Shown here in pieces: positions 42,850 to 53,422 of a stretch of 64,000 nucleotides of DNA. This DNA comes from Massariosphaeria phaeospora (Eukaryota > Ascomycota > Dothideomycetes > Pleosporales). Below the pieces are notes generated by a model, which made no database searches, was not told the origin of the DNA, and saw nothing but the letters and a program-made list of their open reading frames with translations. Made by a program: the position numbers and the translations under genes. Position 1 is the stretch's first letter; every line of letters begins with the position of its first letter. The stretch is from assembly GCA_011032825.1 (NCBI GenBank), contig JAADJZ010000014.1, forward strand, positions 248,001 to 312,000. Direction: 5' to 3'.

Positions 42850-43402
42850 GAACTTCAATGAACGAATGGAAAAGCAGTTTAGTGCTTCTTTCATCGCAAG
42901 TTGGAATGTATTTGTGACTTCGACTCTTCATATCCGTCATGGCTTCCCCATAGCGTTTAATCATAGAAATGTACAGTAGATTTTGGTTCACTGGTTGTAT
43001 TTCGCGGTCATTTTGCGTCGAGCTTGAAGGCGCCTATCGTTCCCATTATCGAGGTGCTGACGACATGGGTGTTGAACTAGTAATCTTGTGCATAATATCA
43101 TAGTGATGCGGTTGTACCGCATGCCAGCAACGGCGGGCCGAATAATTTGCCTTCTTACGCCTTTCTCCTCGGCCGAGGTAAAACGGTAATAAGGAGGCCC
43201 GCATCAACGCTTGATTGGTCTGGAAAGACAGTTCATGTATGTGTTACAGGGATTGCGATTAATTCGCGCGTTCCACAACGTCTTTCATCAACGGTGAGTG
43301 GGTCGGCTCATCCCGTGCCCGCTACGCCTCACGCATGACCACCAAGATATAACAAGCAACAGGAGGGTACAACTTGACGATTCTTATCTGTCTGTTTGTC
43401 TT
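42850..43402. other. Intergenic
   Basis: About 550 bp between same-strand genes; no supported feature. Confidence 0.4.
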
Positions 43403-44134
43403 ATGTCCGGATTCAAAATGCCGCGTTTATCTATTCATCCAGACTTCCAGTCCCAGGATTGGTGCGTACGACTCATTGACTCACCCTTTACTGAATCTAT
43501 ACCTTGGCCTTCTCGTCCAGATCATGCACCAGAAGATCACCCATGCACGTTGTTTGCCCAAACACTGAACATACCGATCGGCGTTCGCGCTGGTCATGCT
43601 ATGTGGAGATCCGTTTCCGGCAAGGAAAATGAGGTGGAGGCCCTGCTGCTTGTCTCGTTAGGCGCGGGAATGAACTACGTTATTACCCTAGGACCTTACA
43701 TGGGGGTATGTGCGCTGGTCTAATTGACGGTAAGCCGTCCGCTACTACTAAAGCCTTTCACTTAGCAGCAGGCATGAAATACATGATCCGCTTCTCATAT
43801 CCGTTTCACCGTCTTACCGAAAATGCTAATAGTTTTCATTTCTCCAACAGAAGGGATGGGATTGCTTGTCTTCCGTAAAATGGGATGGGCGACGGGCGTG
43901 GGATCTAACACCGTGACAGCTAATATCGAAATCAAGCTTCGGGGCCGCATCCAAACGCCGGGGCTGTGCCTCATACGTGCTTGGGCTGATGACGAGGAAG
44001 CAAAAAGGCAAGGGAAGAACTGGATCGATATGAGGAAGCTGTGGGCTAGAGCGACAATCGAGGACGCCAATGGCCATATCTTGATGGAGGCGCGGTATCT
44101 TTTCATTCAGCTGAAGAAACAAGGCAAGTTGTGA
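43403..44134 (+). pseudogene. Hotdog-fold thioesterase (PaaI/4HBT-like), frameshifted
   Basis: First exon 43403-43729, second 43851-44134. The N-terminal part (PDFQSQDWCVRLIDSPFTES, then VEALLLVSLGAGMN) is in one frame. The catalytic signature YPRTLHGGMCAGLIDEGMGL is in another, so a frameshift lies at about 43676-43690. From there a normal intron (G|GTAAGC ... CAACAG) leads into VFRKMG, TANIEIKLRGRIQTPG and EARYLFIQLKKQ. Fungal relatives hydrolyse acyl-CoA or polyketide thioesters. In the unshifted frame the protein would stop soon after the break. The HGG...DE elements are intact at the sequence level. Confidence 0.68.
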
Positions 44135-44261
44135 AACATTGAAGCTGCAAAACTGAGGGAGATGACGGATAGGAGCTCATGTCTGTGGCGGTGTAGCCTG
44201 TCAGCTAGTGTGTAGCTTCCTTATGGGGCTCGTAAGTCAGGCATTGCCAAACATGTCTGAG

Positions 44262-44617
44262 CCAAGTTTGGCTACAGTTACGCCAAAGAAGCTCGTGCGT
44301 ACAAAGATGGTTCTCACCCTGACCTTATCAACATCGTAGCAGTTCTACAAAAGCTTCTTACGCTACCGGATGAAAACTCTGCAATTGAATTGGCGTATGC
44401 CTTGCTTTTACAACGAGAGCAATGGATGCATCAAGAACTCATGAGGTTTAAAGAGGAAGGTATCCTTGACAAGGAGACTTGGGAGTTTTTGGAGGCAGTC
44501 TGGGCATGCCTTGCAGGTAATGTTCTTTATGGTACGGCTTGTGTAAGATACGTGGGAGAAGGTTCAAGAGCCGATAAGAGTGCGGATAGTATCCCAGGCG
44601 GCCTTCGTATTTGTTAG
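44262..44617 (+). pseudogene. Terpene synthase C-terminal remnant
   Basis: An open stretch of ~118 codons resembles the C-terminal part of fungal class I terpene synthases. It begins FGYSYAKEARAYKDGSH (position of the NSE motif, with the N-D pair lost), then DLINIVAVLQKLLTLP, LLLQREQWMHQEL and FLEAVWACLAGNVLYGTAC. The last block matches VWACLAGHTFYC in the gene at 27963. A TGA lies immediately upstream (44259) and no N-terminal half is visible. It is a fragment, more related to canonical sequences in the NSE region than the 27963 gene is. Confidence 0.65.
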
Positions 44618-44819
44618 ACGAGCAGCGATGGGTGCTAATTTCACTTCCAGGATATAAATGCGTGTAATACGAGCGCGGGAAACAGTAGAGCTGTAGAGGC
44701 ATTGGAATAGCACATAGAAGTTGCAATAGCACACCCGTTCTATACCACGACAGCTCTCCGCTTTGCTATGTATCTTCTGCCATGGTTCCTGTAATTGCAG
44801 GCATCCATAATTGCAGTGA

Positions 44820-45600
44820 GAATTACAGGCAGCGAGAGCAGATGTGAGACGCGCAAATAAGACGCGCAGATGAGACGCGCAAATGTGAGCCGCGCAGCAA
44901 GACGCGCAAATGTGATATGTGGAGGCAGAAATGCAGGCAGCGAGACGTGCAAAATGAGAAGTGCAGCGAGAAGTGCAGATGAGATGAGAAGTGCAGACGA
45001 GATGAGAAGGGCAGCGAGAAGTGCAGCGAGAAGTGCAACAAGAAGTGCAGGCGAGAAGTACAGGCAGCGACAATTGCAGATGTGAGAAGTGCAGTGAGAC
45101 GTGCAAAGTAAGAAGTGCAGATGAGAAGTGCAGTGAGAAGTGCAGCGAGAAGTGCAGATAAGAAGTGCAGCGAGACGTGCAGCGAGACGTGCAGTGCAGA
45201 TAAGATGAGAAGTGCAGCGAGAAGTGCAAAGTGAGGAGACGTACAGAGTGAGAAGAGCAGGCAATGAGAAGTGCAAAGTGAGAAGTGCAAGGAGACGTGC
45301 AGAGCAGCGAGACGTGCAAAGTAATAACTGCAGATGTGAGAAGTGCAGTAAGACGCGCAAATATGAGAAGTGCAGTAAGACGCGCAAATATAAGAAGTGC
45401 AGCGAGACGTGCAAAGTGAAAAGTGCAGCAAGACGTGCAAACGTGAGAAGTGCAAAGTAAGACGTGCAGTGCAAATGTAAGAAGTGCAGATAAGAAGTGC
45501 AGATGAGAAGTGCAGATGAGAAATGCAGATGAGACGTGCAAAGATGAGAAGTGCGAAGTGAGAAGTGCAAAGTGAGAAATGCAGCGAGACGTGCAGATGT
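44820..45600. repeat. Imperfect minisatellite, ~10-11 bp unit
   Basis: About 780 bp composed of units such as GTGCAGCGAGAA, GTGCAGATGAGAA and GTGCAAAGTGAGAA (consensus GTGCARnGAGAm), repeated roughly 60-70 times. It ends 130 bp from the MFS stop codon. Long open frames across it on the minus strand are repeat artefacts. Confidence 0.92.
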
Positions 45601-45730
45601 GAATTGCCCACTCCAACCGTAGCAGTTCAGTTCAATCGAACAACAGTCGTATAATCCACACTCGTCTATATTCTCTCCCTCTATTCAAGCCCCAACGAGA
45701 GAGCATCTTCCTACACCAACCACTCCCGCA

Positions 45731-47722
45731 TCACACCACCGGTCCGCCCTTCGCCCTCATCTTGCCCCCATAGATCTGCAAAATACTAACAATGCCCAAC
45801 GCCGCCGCTACAATAACCGCCTGGATGCCAAACGAGATGCCGAACCCGCTCTTCGCGCCCCACGGCTGCTGGAAGTAGCCGACCGCAAAGCCAGCAATGA
45901 CTGCGAAAAGGTTCAATTAGCACTCAACACCGTTTGTAGTTATATCAGCGTGCAAACATACCTCTAGCGAAGTTCAACAAGCCCGAAACCTCCGAACTCG
46001 CCGTCCCATACGAGTCGAGCGCATACGCCGTGATAGCGACGGTAGCCAGCATGACGCCGAAGACGTACATGCCCCAGCCCATGATGATGCCGGCGTAGCT
46101 CAAGTGCTTCTCGAGGGTCTGGCCGACGATGATGAGGCCCGGGATCATGAAGGCGGCGGCGACGTAGTTGGTGACGAGGCGGGCTTCGGGCTTGAAGATG
46201 CCGTCGTGCTTGCGCACGTAGCGGTTGGCGATGAAGTCGTTGAAGAAGTGGCCGAAGGCTTCGCCGAGGACGACGGCGACCAGCGGCGTGAAGTACAGGA
46301 AGCCGACTGCTTTGGGGCCGAAGCCGTAGCCGCCGGCTTCGATGGGCGTTTCCAGGAGGATGGTCGAGGTGATGTTGATGCCCACTGCCCACATGAAACT
46401 CATGGCACTGTGTGCGGTTAGTAAAGCGAAGGAAGCTGGGAGTTGGAAACCTACTAATAAAACATGGTAGGAATGATGATAGGCTTGAAGAACGTCGACA
46501 CTAGACGGCCGCAGCAATGCCAGAACGTCTTGAAGTAACCAGTGTGGTGTTGGATCTGCCATATACCAACCACACGCGAGAGTCGGCCTGCTAGAGTCTG
46601 CGGTCGCGGAGGTTGTTGGTCCACAGGCACGCTCCGATCGTAATATGTCTCGTCTGCGACAGCCACAATGAGAACCATGTCGGCGCATCCCAGCGCGAAT
46701 ACCAGCCACATGACAGCGCGCCAGTTCCCCGTACCGGCAATGATGAAGTTTCCGAGAAAAGGTCCCAGGTAGGGTGACAGGATGAAGATGGCAACCCAGA
46801 TTCCGATCTTCCGCGCGTGTTCGTGGAAGAAGAACATATCCTTAACGCAAGCCAGTCCGACGACTTGGTATGCAGTCAATGTCAGCCCCATCAACGCCCG
46901 AAAGCCGTAGAAGACAGGGAAGCTGTTCGTAACAGCACACACGAGGGTGCAGATGGTGCCGGTTAAGGTGCTCCAGAACATGACGGGGGCCCGGCCCCAC
47001 CACGAGGAGATGACGATCCAGAACAGACCGCCGATGCCACTTTTTCAGTTAGCATGGTGAGGTCTTCAAAAGGATACCCCCCTGGCAAAATTCATGTCCG
47101 ATAACGATAGACTTGAGGGAATTCTCTTGACAGTATAGGATTTTGTAGCAACAGGTAGAAAGTGTACCTCTACCCCTACGAAGCTCTGTTGTATCTTGCA
47201 TACTAGGTAATGTCTAGTATGGCTTGTAGAGGTAAAAAGGTACAATTACACCCAAGGTGCGCATCGGAAACGAATTATGCCAGGGGAGTGAGGATTGCAA
47301 CTTACAGCATCAGAACATTCAAGTTGCCCGCCTCATTGACCTTCGTAGGGGTTAACCCCCATTCCTTGCTCTGTATCACGATCAACGGAATCCCCGCACC
47401 TAAACAATGTCAATTATTGTCCGGACAGGCAAATTGGAGAAGACTCACCACTTCCGAAGTCTCCTAAGAAAGCTGTCGTTGAAACCACTGCGAGCATGAG
47501 ATGCTTGCGCAATGAAGACCAATTTAGGGGATCATTCGGATCGCTAGTCGGCTGAGGAACGAGTACGGTATGGCCGTCCGCGGCGAGCTGCACATTGCTA
47601 TACTGGCCTTTCTCGAGGTGAGCAGCGCCAGCATCAAGCAGGACGACGTCTGTGTCCCGCCCGATTTCTTGTTCAACGTGCGCACGGTCCTCCACATGTG
47701 TGGTTTCAGGCTTATGGGTCAT
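45731..47722 (-). CDS. MFS transporter, DHA1 (drug:H+ antiporter 1) type
   Basis: Five exons: 47722-47449, 47399-47306, 47039-46455, 46407-45962 and 45900-45731; 522 residues, phases all consistent. The DHA1 pre-TM1 motif DPNDPLNWSSLRKHLML is present. Twelve TM segments follow, including a motif-C region LSPYLGPFLGNFI, TNSFPVFYGFRALMGL, a central cytosolic loop with DETYYDRSVPVDQQ, and ALDSYGTASSEVSGLLNF in the second half. It would export small hydrophobic compounds across the plasma membrane. Intron 2 (47040-47305) is 266 bp, four to five times longer than its others, and contains dispersed-repeat copy C. The N-terminal ~60 residues are cytosolic. Confidence 0.9.
47126..47215 (+). repeat. 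Dispersed repeat, copy C, inside MFS intron 2
   Basis: About 90-100 bp similar in block order to copy B (29308-29407): TTCTCTTGACAGTATAGG, ACAGGTAGAAAGTGTACC, ACGAAGCTCT, TTGCATACTAGGTAATGT. It lies antisense within the MFS gene's long intron. Confidence 0.7.
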
Positions 47723-48620
47723 GGTGGAGATGGTCGACAGATAAAAACGAGAAGCTTGCTATATCCAGAAAGCCATTGACTGCTATGAAATAGAAATGGG
47801 AAGAGAACAAGCAATATAAAGAGATACAGTCAGCTATCTTTGTGCCTAGAGCTCTCCACCGGGCGGGTCGTGTCAACAGCAACCGAAGGTCACTTTCCCA
47901 GGGGTGTCCTGACATTTCTGAAGCTGATTGGATGTAAAAGACCCCATGGGGCAGCCGACGCGTGGAGACGATCGGAAGCTGTCGAATGTTGGGGTAATGT
48001 GGGTGAGATCCACCGGCAGACGAGCTATGGAACTGCCGAGGCCGCGGAATTTGGCCGAGGCAGGTGGAGTTGTCCGCCCAAGGAGATGAAGCTGCGGAGA
48101 TCTCCCATACAAGAGAGCAACGATCTCCAGAGCAAGTGGTTTACCAGCTTTCGTATAGATAATCTGGGTGCCCGAGGTTTCGGTATATCGCAACCAACAT
48201 GTCGGGAATCGAGATGTGCACGCGGTTGACAGCGAATGAGGGCCGGAAGCATGTTTCGCAGCCCATCTCTTCATTTGGATTGTGGCAGTGCTTAAGGCAG
48301 ATGCAGCTACTCTTGATACTGGAGTAGCTGGTGGCACGGCGGTATTACCTATGGTAAGGCCGAAGGGGCAAACGGAAAACAGCTTCGCCAGATTAGGAGT
48401 AAGAAAGCGACTGTCGCTAAGAGTTCGCACTATACGTGATTCTCACTGGAAGGATCACTAGGCTTTGCAAGTCAGCCCTTTTCTATTTAGACAGTACGCC
48501 ACAGCTGGATCCGAAGGTCTAGATCTGAACGTGCCAGGTCAGGGTTGATTGTAGGGATGGGTCTAGGTAAGGTCCGCAACCCCTCAACAAAGTACCGACA
48601 TCGTAGGTTACATCCAGCCA
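47723..48620. other. Intergenic, no gene seen
   Basis: About 900 bp upstream of the MFS gene and downstream of Ind1. Overlapping short frames on both strands have no motifs. Confidence 0.4.
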
Positions 48621-49675
48621 TCATCTGCCGAGTCCGATCGAGTTTCCTACTTCTTCTGCGATCGCGGCAAACATCTTCGCCTGTTCTCCATCCGGGTCAG
48701 CGACTACCGTGGGTTTGCCGCGATCCGCGTCTTCGCAAATCCGCGGGTGCAGAGGAATCTCCCCTAACAACTTCAGATCGTACTTGATGCACATGTCTTT
48801 GATCTTTCCCATGGGCCCAAAAATGGGATGGACATTACCGCATCCAGGGCATTTGAAGCCGGCCATGTTGCAAACCAACCCCAGCAACGGTGTGTTCACC
48901 TTTCTGAACAGCTCCACGCCCTTGACTGCATCTTTCAGAGACAAGTCTTGTGGCGTTGAAATGATGATGGCCCCGTCAAGGACGACTTGTTGCGTGATGG
49001 TCAGTTGGACATCGCCCGTGCCTGGTGGTAGATCCAAGACCAGAATATCGAGGCCGCCCCAATCCACTTCGTGTAGCAGCTGTTGCAGTGCCTTCATGAC
49101 CATGAGACCACGCCAAGCGACGGGCGATGACTCTGGAATTAGGTACCCCATCGACATGCTCTTCAATCCGTAATTCGCCAAGGGTATTAGCTGGTTATCT
49201 AGCGGCGCGGTCAGGGACGGGGGCAGCTGTAGTTGGACAGTTGCACGGACTGACTCGTTGACAATCTAGGCTCGCCGGAGAGATCGAGGAGGGTAGGGAT
49301 CGAGGGGCCGAAAATGTCGGTATCGAGGACGCCAGTGCGATGGCCAGCTCGAGCAAAGGCGAGGGCGAGATTGACTGTAGCAAGGAGGTCAGTATCGTCT
49401 CAACCGTGCCTTGGGGGGTGGTGGTATACCAGCAATGGTGCTCTTTCCTACGCCGCCCTTGGCCGAGCTGACAGCAATGACCTTCTTCACATCTTTGATG
49501 CTCCGCTTCTGGGGCAGCCCACGCTGCATGCGCGGGAGCTGGGGGGGTGCGCCAGAGCGGGGGAGCCCCTTCCACGATCAGCCTGGGAAGGACAAGTGGC
49601 GCAGACGCTGAACGGACGTACAAGAGGGTTTTCATGGCGCAGACAGCGCAGCGTAGAGAACAATCGCGGTTTCAT
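48621..49675 (-). CDS. ind1: Mitochondrial P-loop Fe-S ATPase Ind1/NUBPL, complex I assembly
   Basis: Four exons: 49675-49622, 49568-49430, 49374-49255 and 49198-48621; 296 residues. A short mitochondrial leader ([18 protein letters not shown]) is followed by [19 protein letters not shown]. The deviant Walker A KGGVGKST is at ~55-62, with [23 protein letters not shown] and [13 protein letters not shown]. The CxxC that binds the bridging cluster is KCPGCG (Cys ~221 and ~224). Family members deliver Fe-S clusters to respiratory complex I. The start follows the family: an ATG 18 codons before a 53-bp intron. It is divergent from the Bfr2 gene. Confidence 0.92.
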
Positions 49676-49839
49676 GGTCGAATCGGAGTGTGTGGGTGGC
49701 ATGGGATGACGCGTGGAGTGATTGGCGTTGTGCGGCGCTACGCGTAGGCGGTGAAAACTTTCTGCCGAGGCACAGGAACTTTTTCTTCCTGTGATTCCCA
49801 CTGTCCTGCAACACCATCTCGCAGCGCACACCGCCCACA
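49676..49839. promoter_or_regulatory. Bidirectional promoter between Ind1 and Bfr2 genes
   Basis: Only 164 bp separate the two divergent ATGs, so both promoters must share it. It contains GTGGAGTGATTGGCG (an inverted CCAAT-like ATTGG at about 49720). No TATA box is evident. Confidence 0.6.
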
Positions 49840-51350
49840 ATGAAGAAATCAAAGCTCGCAGGTAAGCAGGAGCGCTCTCTTGGCGCAACAAGACGCTGAC
49901 CAAAACCCGAGATTTCGACCCCGAGTCGCTCTTGGACCCCGCGCCCTCCAGCTCCGACGACGAAAACTCGGATTTCTCCGACGCCGAAGAAACCAATGCG
50001 GGTCGCGAACACTATTCAGACGTTTCCAAGAGTAGATTGCGAAAGAAGGAAGTTGTGCCCTTGGGACCGCAGTACACTGGTTCGCGAATAAGCCGCCATG
50101 CTGTTGAAGATGAGGACAGCGATGATCCCTTCGCCAGAGGCTTCGACGACGAGGGGGACAGCGAGGAAGACGAGAGCGAAGAGGATGACACAAACGCTGT
50201 TGCAGTTGCAAACGGCAGCGTGGACGAAGATTCGGTTGACGGGGATGAGCATGACGATGCAGATTCAGATGATGAAATGGAGGAATTGGATGGCGGAGAA
50301 GACGGTTTCGACGAGGATGATGAAGATGAAGACGAAGCTGGCAACATTGAAGAGGACGCAGATGAACGGTCGGCAAAGAATTCTGCGACATTGCGTGCGG
50401 CTATTCAAGTCCCAGAACCCCTCGTGGCGACACTCGCTCAGGCAGCTCACGCCGACGTCGCCAAAGGGCAAGCGGTCAAGGCGCAACGGAGAACATTCAA
50501 CACGCTCCTGAACACCAGAGTGCGGTTACAGAAAGCCTTGATATCGACGAATTCGATGGCTGCTGCAGAGTACAACGAGGCCACAGCACCCGACGTATCC
50601 ATTCAAGCAGCTGAACAGGCGGCTCTCGCGCTTCTGAACAATCTGACAGAAATGCGAGCATCGCTCGATTCTTCACTGACAGGCACGAAACGGAAGCGCA
50701 CCCTTTTTGAAGCCAACACTCCATCCTCTGAGATTTGGACATCTCTGGGTACCGATACCACGGCGCACCGAGCTGCTGTCCTGGAAAAGTGGTCTGGGAA
50801 AACTAGCGTAGCTCGATTGAAAGCTGGTAAAGGCCGTCTCAACGCTGAGGCTCAGCAGACCTTGACCGACGTACTTGCCGCTCAGGTGCAAGACTCGTCA
50901 CATTTAATCTCCCGAACACAGACCCCGCGCTCATGCGCACCTTTGCAAGCCGCCGCAAACGCTGGCTCGTCGTCTTCCATCTACGACGATGCTGACTTCT
51001 ATGGGCTGCTCCTCAAAGAATTGTTAGAGCAGCGCAACGCCGAGCTAGCTGGGAACGGGCCCGCCGAATTCGTAGTCCAGGCGCCATGGCAAGCGGTGCG
51101 CGAAGCGAAAACCAAGAAAGTGGTCGACACCAAGGCTAGCAAAGGACGCAGGCTTCGGTACACGGTGCATGAGAAATTGCAGAACTTCGTGGCGCCTGAA
51201 GAGAGAGGCACTTGGGGCGAGAGGCAGCGGGAGGAGCTGTTCTCGAGCTTGTTCGGTAAGAAAATCACGTTGGGCGAGGCTGATGACGTGGATAGTGAGC
51301 CCGAGGAGGTGGATGCTGAAGAGGAAGGTTTGATGCTGTTCAGAAGCTAG
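49840..51350 (+). CDS. bfr2: Bfr2/AATF ribosome biogenesis protein
   Basis: Two exons, 49840-49861 (22 bp) and 49912-51350; 486 residues. It begins MKKSKLADFDPESLLDP, then GREHYSDVSKSRLRKKE, the conserved N-terminal AATF signature. A long Asp/Glu-rich stretch (~50-150) follows. The AATF/Che-1 helical region is ~155-280 (RRTFNTLLNTRVRLQKALIS). The TRAUB domain is ~350-470 (YDDADFYGLLLKELLEQ, VDTKASKGRRLRYTVHEKLQ, NFVAPE, ELFSSLFG). Yeast Bfr2 is a nucleolar SSU-processome factor needed for 18S rRNA maturation; the same role is expected. The tiny first exon fixes the start. Confidence 0.92.
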
Positions 51351-51556
51351 GGGAGACAGCCCACAAAGGCCACTTCCCACTAAGCTAGGAATGAGTGAGC
51401 TCCCTGGAAAGCACGATCAGCAAAATGACAACAAGTTCATCCTGGGTTCTCGTTTCTCCAACTCCACTAGTTGCAGGGATCAACTATCTACCACCTTTTG
51501 GAAATCATATCTCCTCCTCGCTTCTTTGACCTGCTTGTTCTTTGTATCGTCATATC

Positions 51557-52787
51557 ATGTCTTTGCTTGGTAGTCCCGGAAAGCAATCGCGGAGGTCAGT
51601 ATCGAAGACCATCCGAAGTACACTCTCGCTTCCAGACCGGGAACACTCAGTCCATCATTCCTCACGACTCAAACCCAACACCTGGAGCTGGAGAACATGG
51701 CTTGTTGCCACTATCGTGACAGCGAGCGTCATCATCGGAGTAGTCGTGACTAGTGTGTTGGGTGCGAGGGCGAATGCGTATCCCGACTATTATCGGATTG
51801 AGTACCAGTTGCAGGATACATGTAAGTACTCGAGCATCCTGCAGTTACGGGTCAAGCGAATGTGCACAAAGCTAAACATCCATAGATACCGGCGACAACT
51901 TCTTCTCCCACTTCAGTTACTTCACTGGCGACGATCCAACGCACGGCTTTGTCCACTACGTCGACGCGGAAGGCTCTGCCACCCACAACCTCACGCAGAT
52001 CTCCTCCAATTCCAACGTCTCCACACTCACTTCCGACACCAAAACTGCAATTCTGCGAGTCGATACATCGGACACACTTGCCACCAGCGGCCGTCGCAGT
52101 GTCCGCATAACCTCCACAAAGACCTACTCCACCGGCCTCTTCATCTTCGACGTTCTCCACATCCCATACGGATGTGGAACATGGCCCGCCCTCTGGCTGA
52201 CCGACCCCTCGAACTGGCCAGAAAACGGGGAGATAGACGTCATAGAAGCAGTCAATACTGGCAATACGGGAAACCACGTCACCCTGCACACTTCCGAAGG
52301 CTGCAAGATGGGAACGAAGAGACGCAGGAAACAAACCGGCAAAGGCACGACCTACAATTGCTGGAACGCTACGAACGGCAACGTAGGCTGCGGCGTCACC
52401 GGCCCTCCCCCCTCCTTCGGCGAAGCATTCAACGCACACGGCGGCGGCATCTACGCGCTCGAAGTTCGCAGCGAGGGCATCCGTGTCTGGCTCTTCGATC
52501 GCGATTCCGTTCCCTCCGACCTAATTTCCCAACAACCTGATCCGTCGATGTGGCCCACTCCGCTTGCCGATTTCCCGCATCTGGAGTGCGATGTTGATCG
52601 GCATTTTCGCAATATGAGCATCATTGCGAATATTGCTCTGTGTGGGGATTGGGCGGGCCGCGAAGACGTTTTTGGAAAGAGTGCGGGGTGCGAGGGGACG
52701 TGTGAGGAGTGGGTTGCGCAGAGAGGAGGGACGTTTGGAGAGGCGTTTTGGGAGTTTGGGGGTTGGTGGGTTTATGGGGGGGTTTGA
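51557..52787 (+). CDS. GH16 endo-beta-1,3(4)-glucanase, type II membrane-anchored
   Basis: Two exons, 51557-51821 and 51886-52787; 388 residues. A cytosolic Ser/Arg-rich head is followed by one TM helix (~47-69, TWLVATIVTASVIIGVVVTS) and a luminal or external GH16 jelly-roll. The active site reads NWPENGEIDVIEAVN, with the two catalytic Glu in E-I-D-V-I-E. Substrate-binding elements include IPYGCGTWPALWLTDP, HTSEGC, CGVTGPPPSFGEAFN and IALCGDWAGREDVF. Such fungal enzymes act on wall beta-1,3(4)-glucans. The membrane anchor suggests remodelling of the organism's own wall rather than a fully secreted digestive enzyme. Confidence 0.9.
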
Positions 52788-53422
52788 GGGATGGGAAGAG
52801 TGTGAGGAAGTTTAGGGCCGAAAGGTTCTAGCATAAGGGTACTGTTATGTGTACAGTAAACAGGAGAGTTATGGTAATAGTGAGGTAGCATAGAGTATGG
52901 ACATGTTCAAGGCGGAAGTAGAGGGCGAGTATCTTTTTCCGAATGCTCTATAGACAAGATGGTTTGGCTTAGCTTTCAGCCGATATCCTACCTCGGTGGG
53001 TGGTGACCGAGAAGATCATATATGGTGAGTTACCCTGGCATATCCACTAGTTTTGGCTCACACTGCAGAGTCCCATTGCGGCTAATCGTAAAGGGGTTGT
53101 GCAAGGGTCACGGCATGTGCCTGAGCGTCTTAGTGACTGGGTTGAGAATTTATCCAACTTTGGACACCGCCCTCGGACTTCTGGGTGAGGGCTGGCTGTG
53201 CCACTAAGCTCCGCTCTAGAGGCACAGTTCTGCAACCCGGTGAGGCGTCGCGAGTCACATCTCCTACGCCTTATCGAAGGATTCGTGTGTTTATGCTAAG
53301 CATGGTGGCACAGTGAGCGTTTGCTGTTGCCCATTCATATCATCAGTTCAACTTCAATCTTGCGCTCATCAACTCCTCTTCTGGTCACACGGTCTGCTCT
53401 GGCTATCATTGCAATTTTCAAC
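52788..53422. other. Intergenic
   Basis: About 630 bp between same-strand genes; no supported feature. Confidence 0.4.

Noticed and set aside
44564..45616. Long minus-strand open frame (about 350 codons) rich in Cys, Thr, Ser and His
   Set aside because: It lies entirely over the 10-11 bp minisatellite; all overlapping frames are long because the repeat lacks stops. No domain and no start context.
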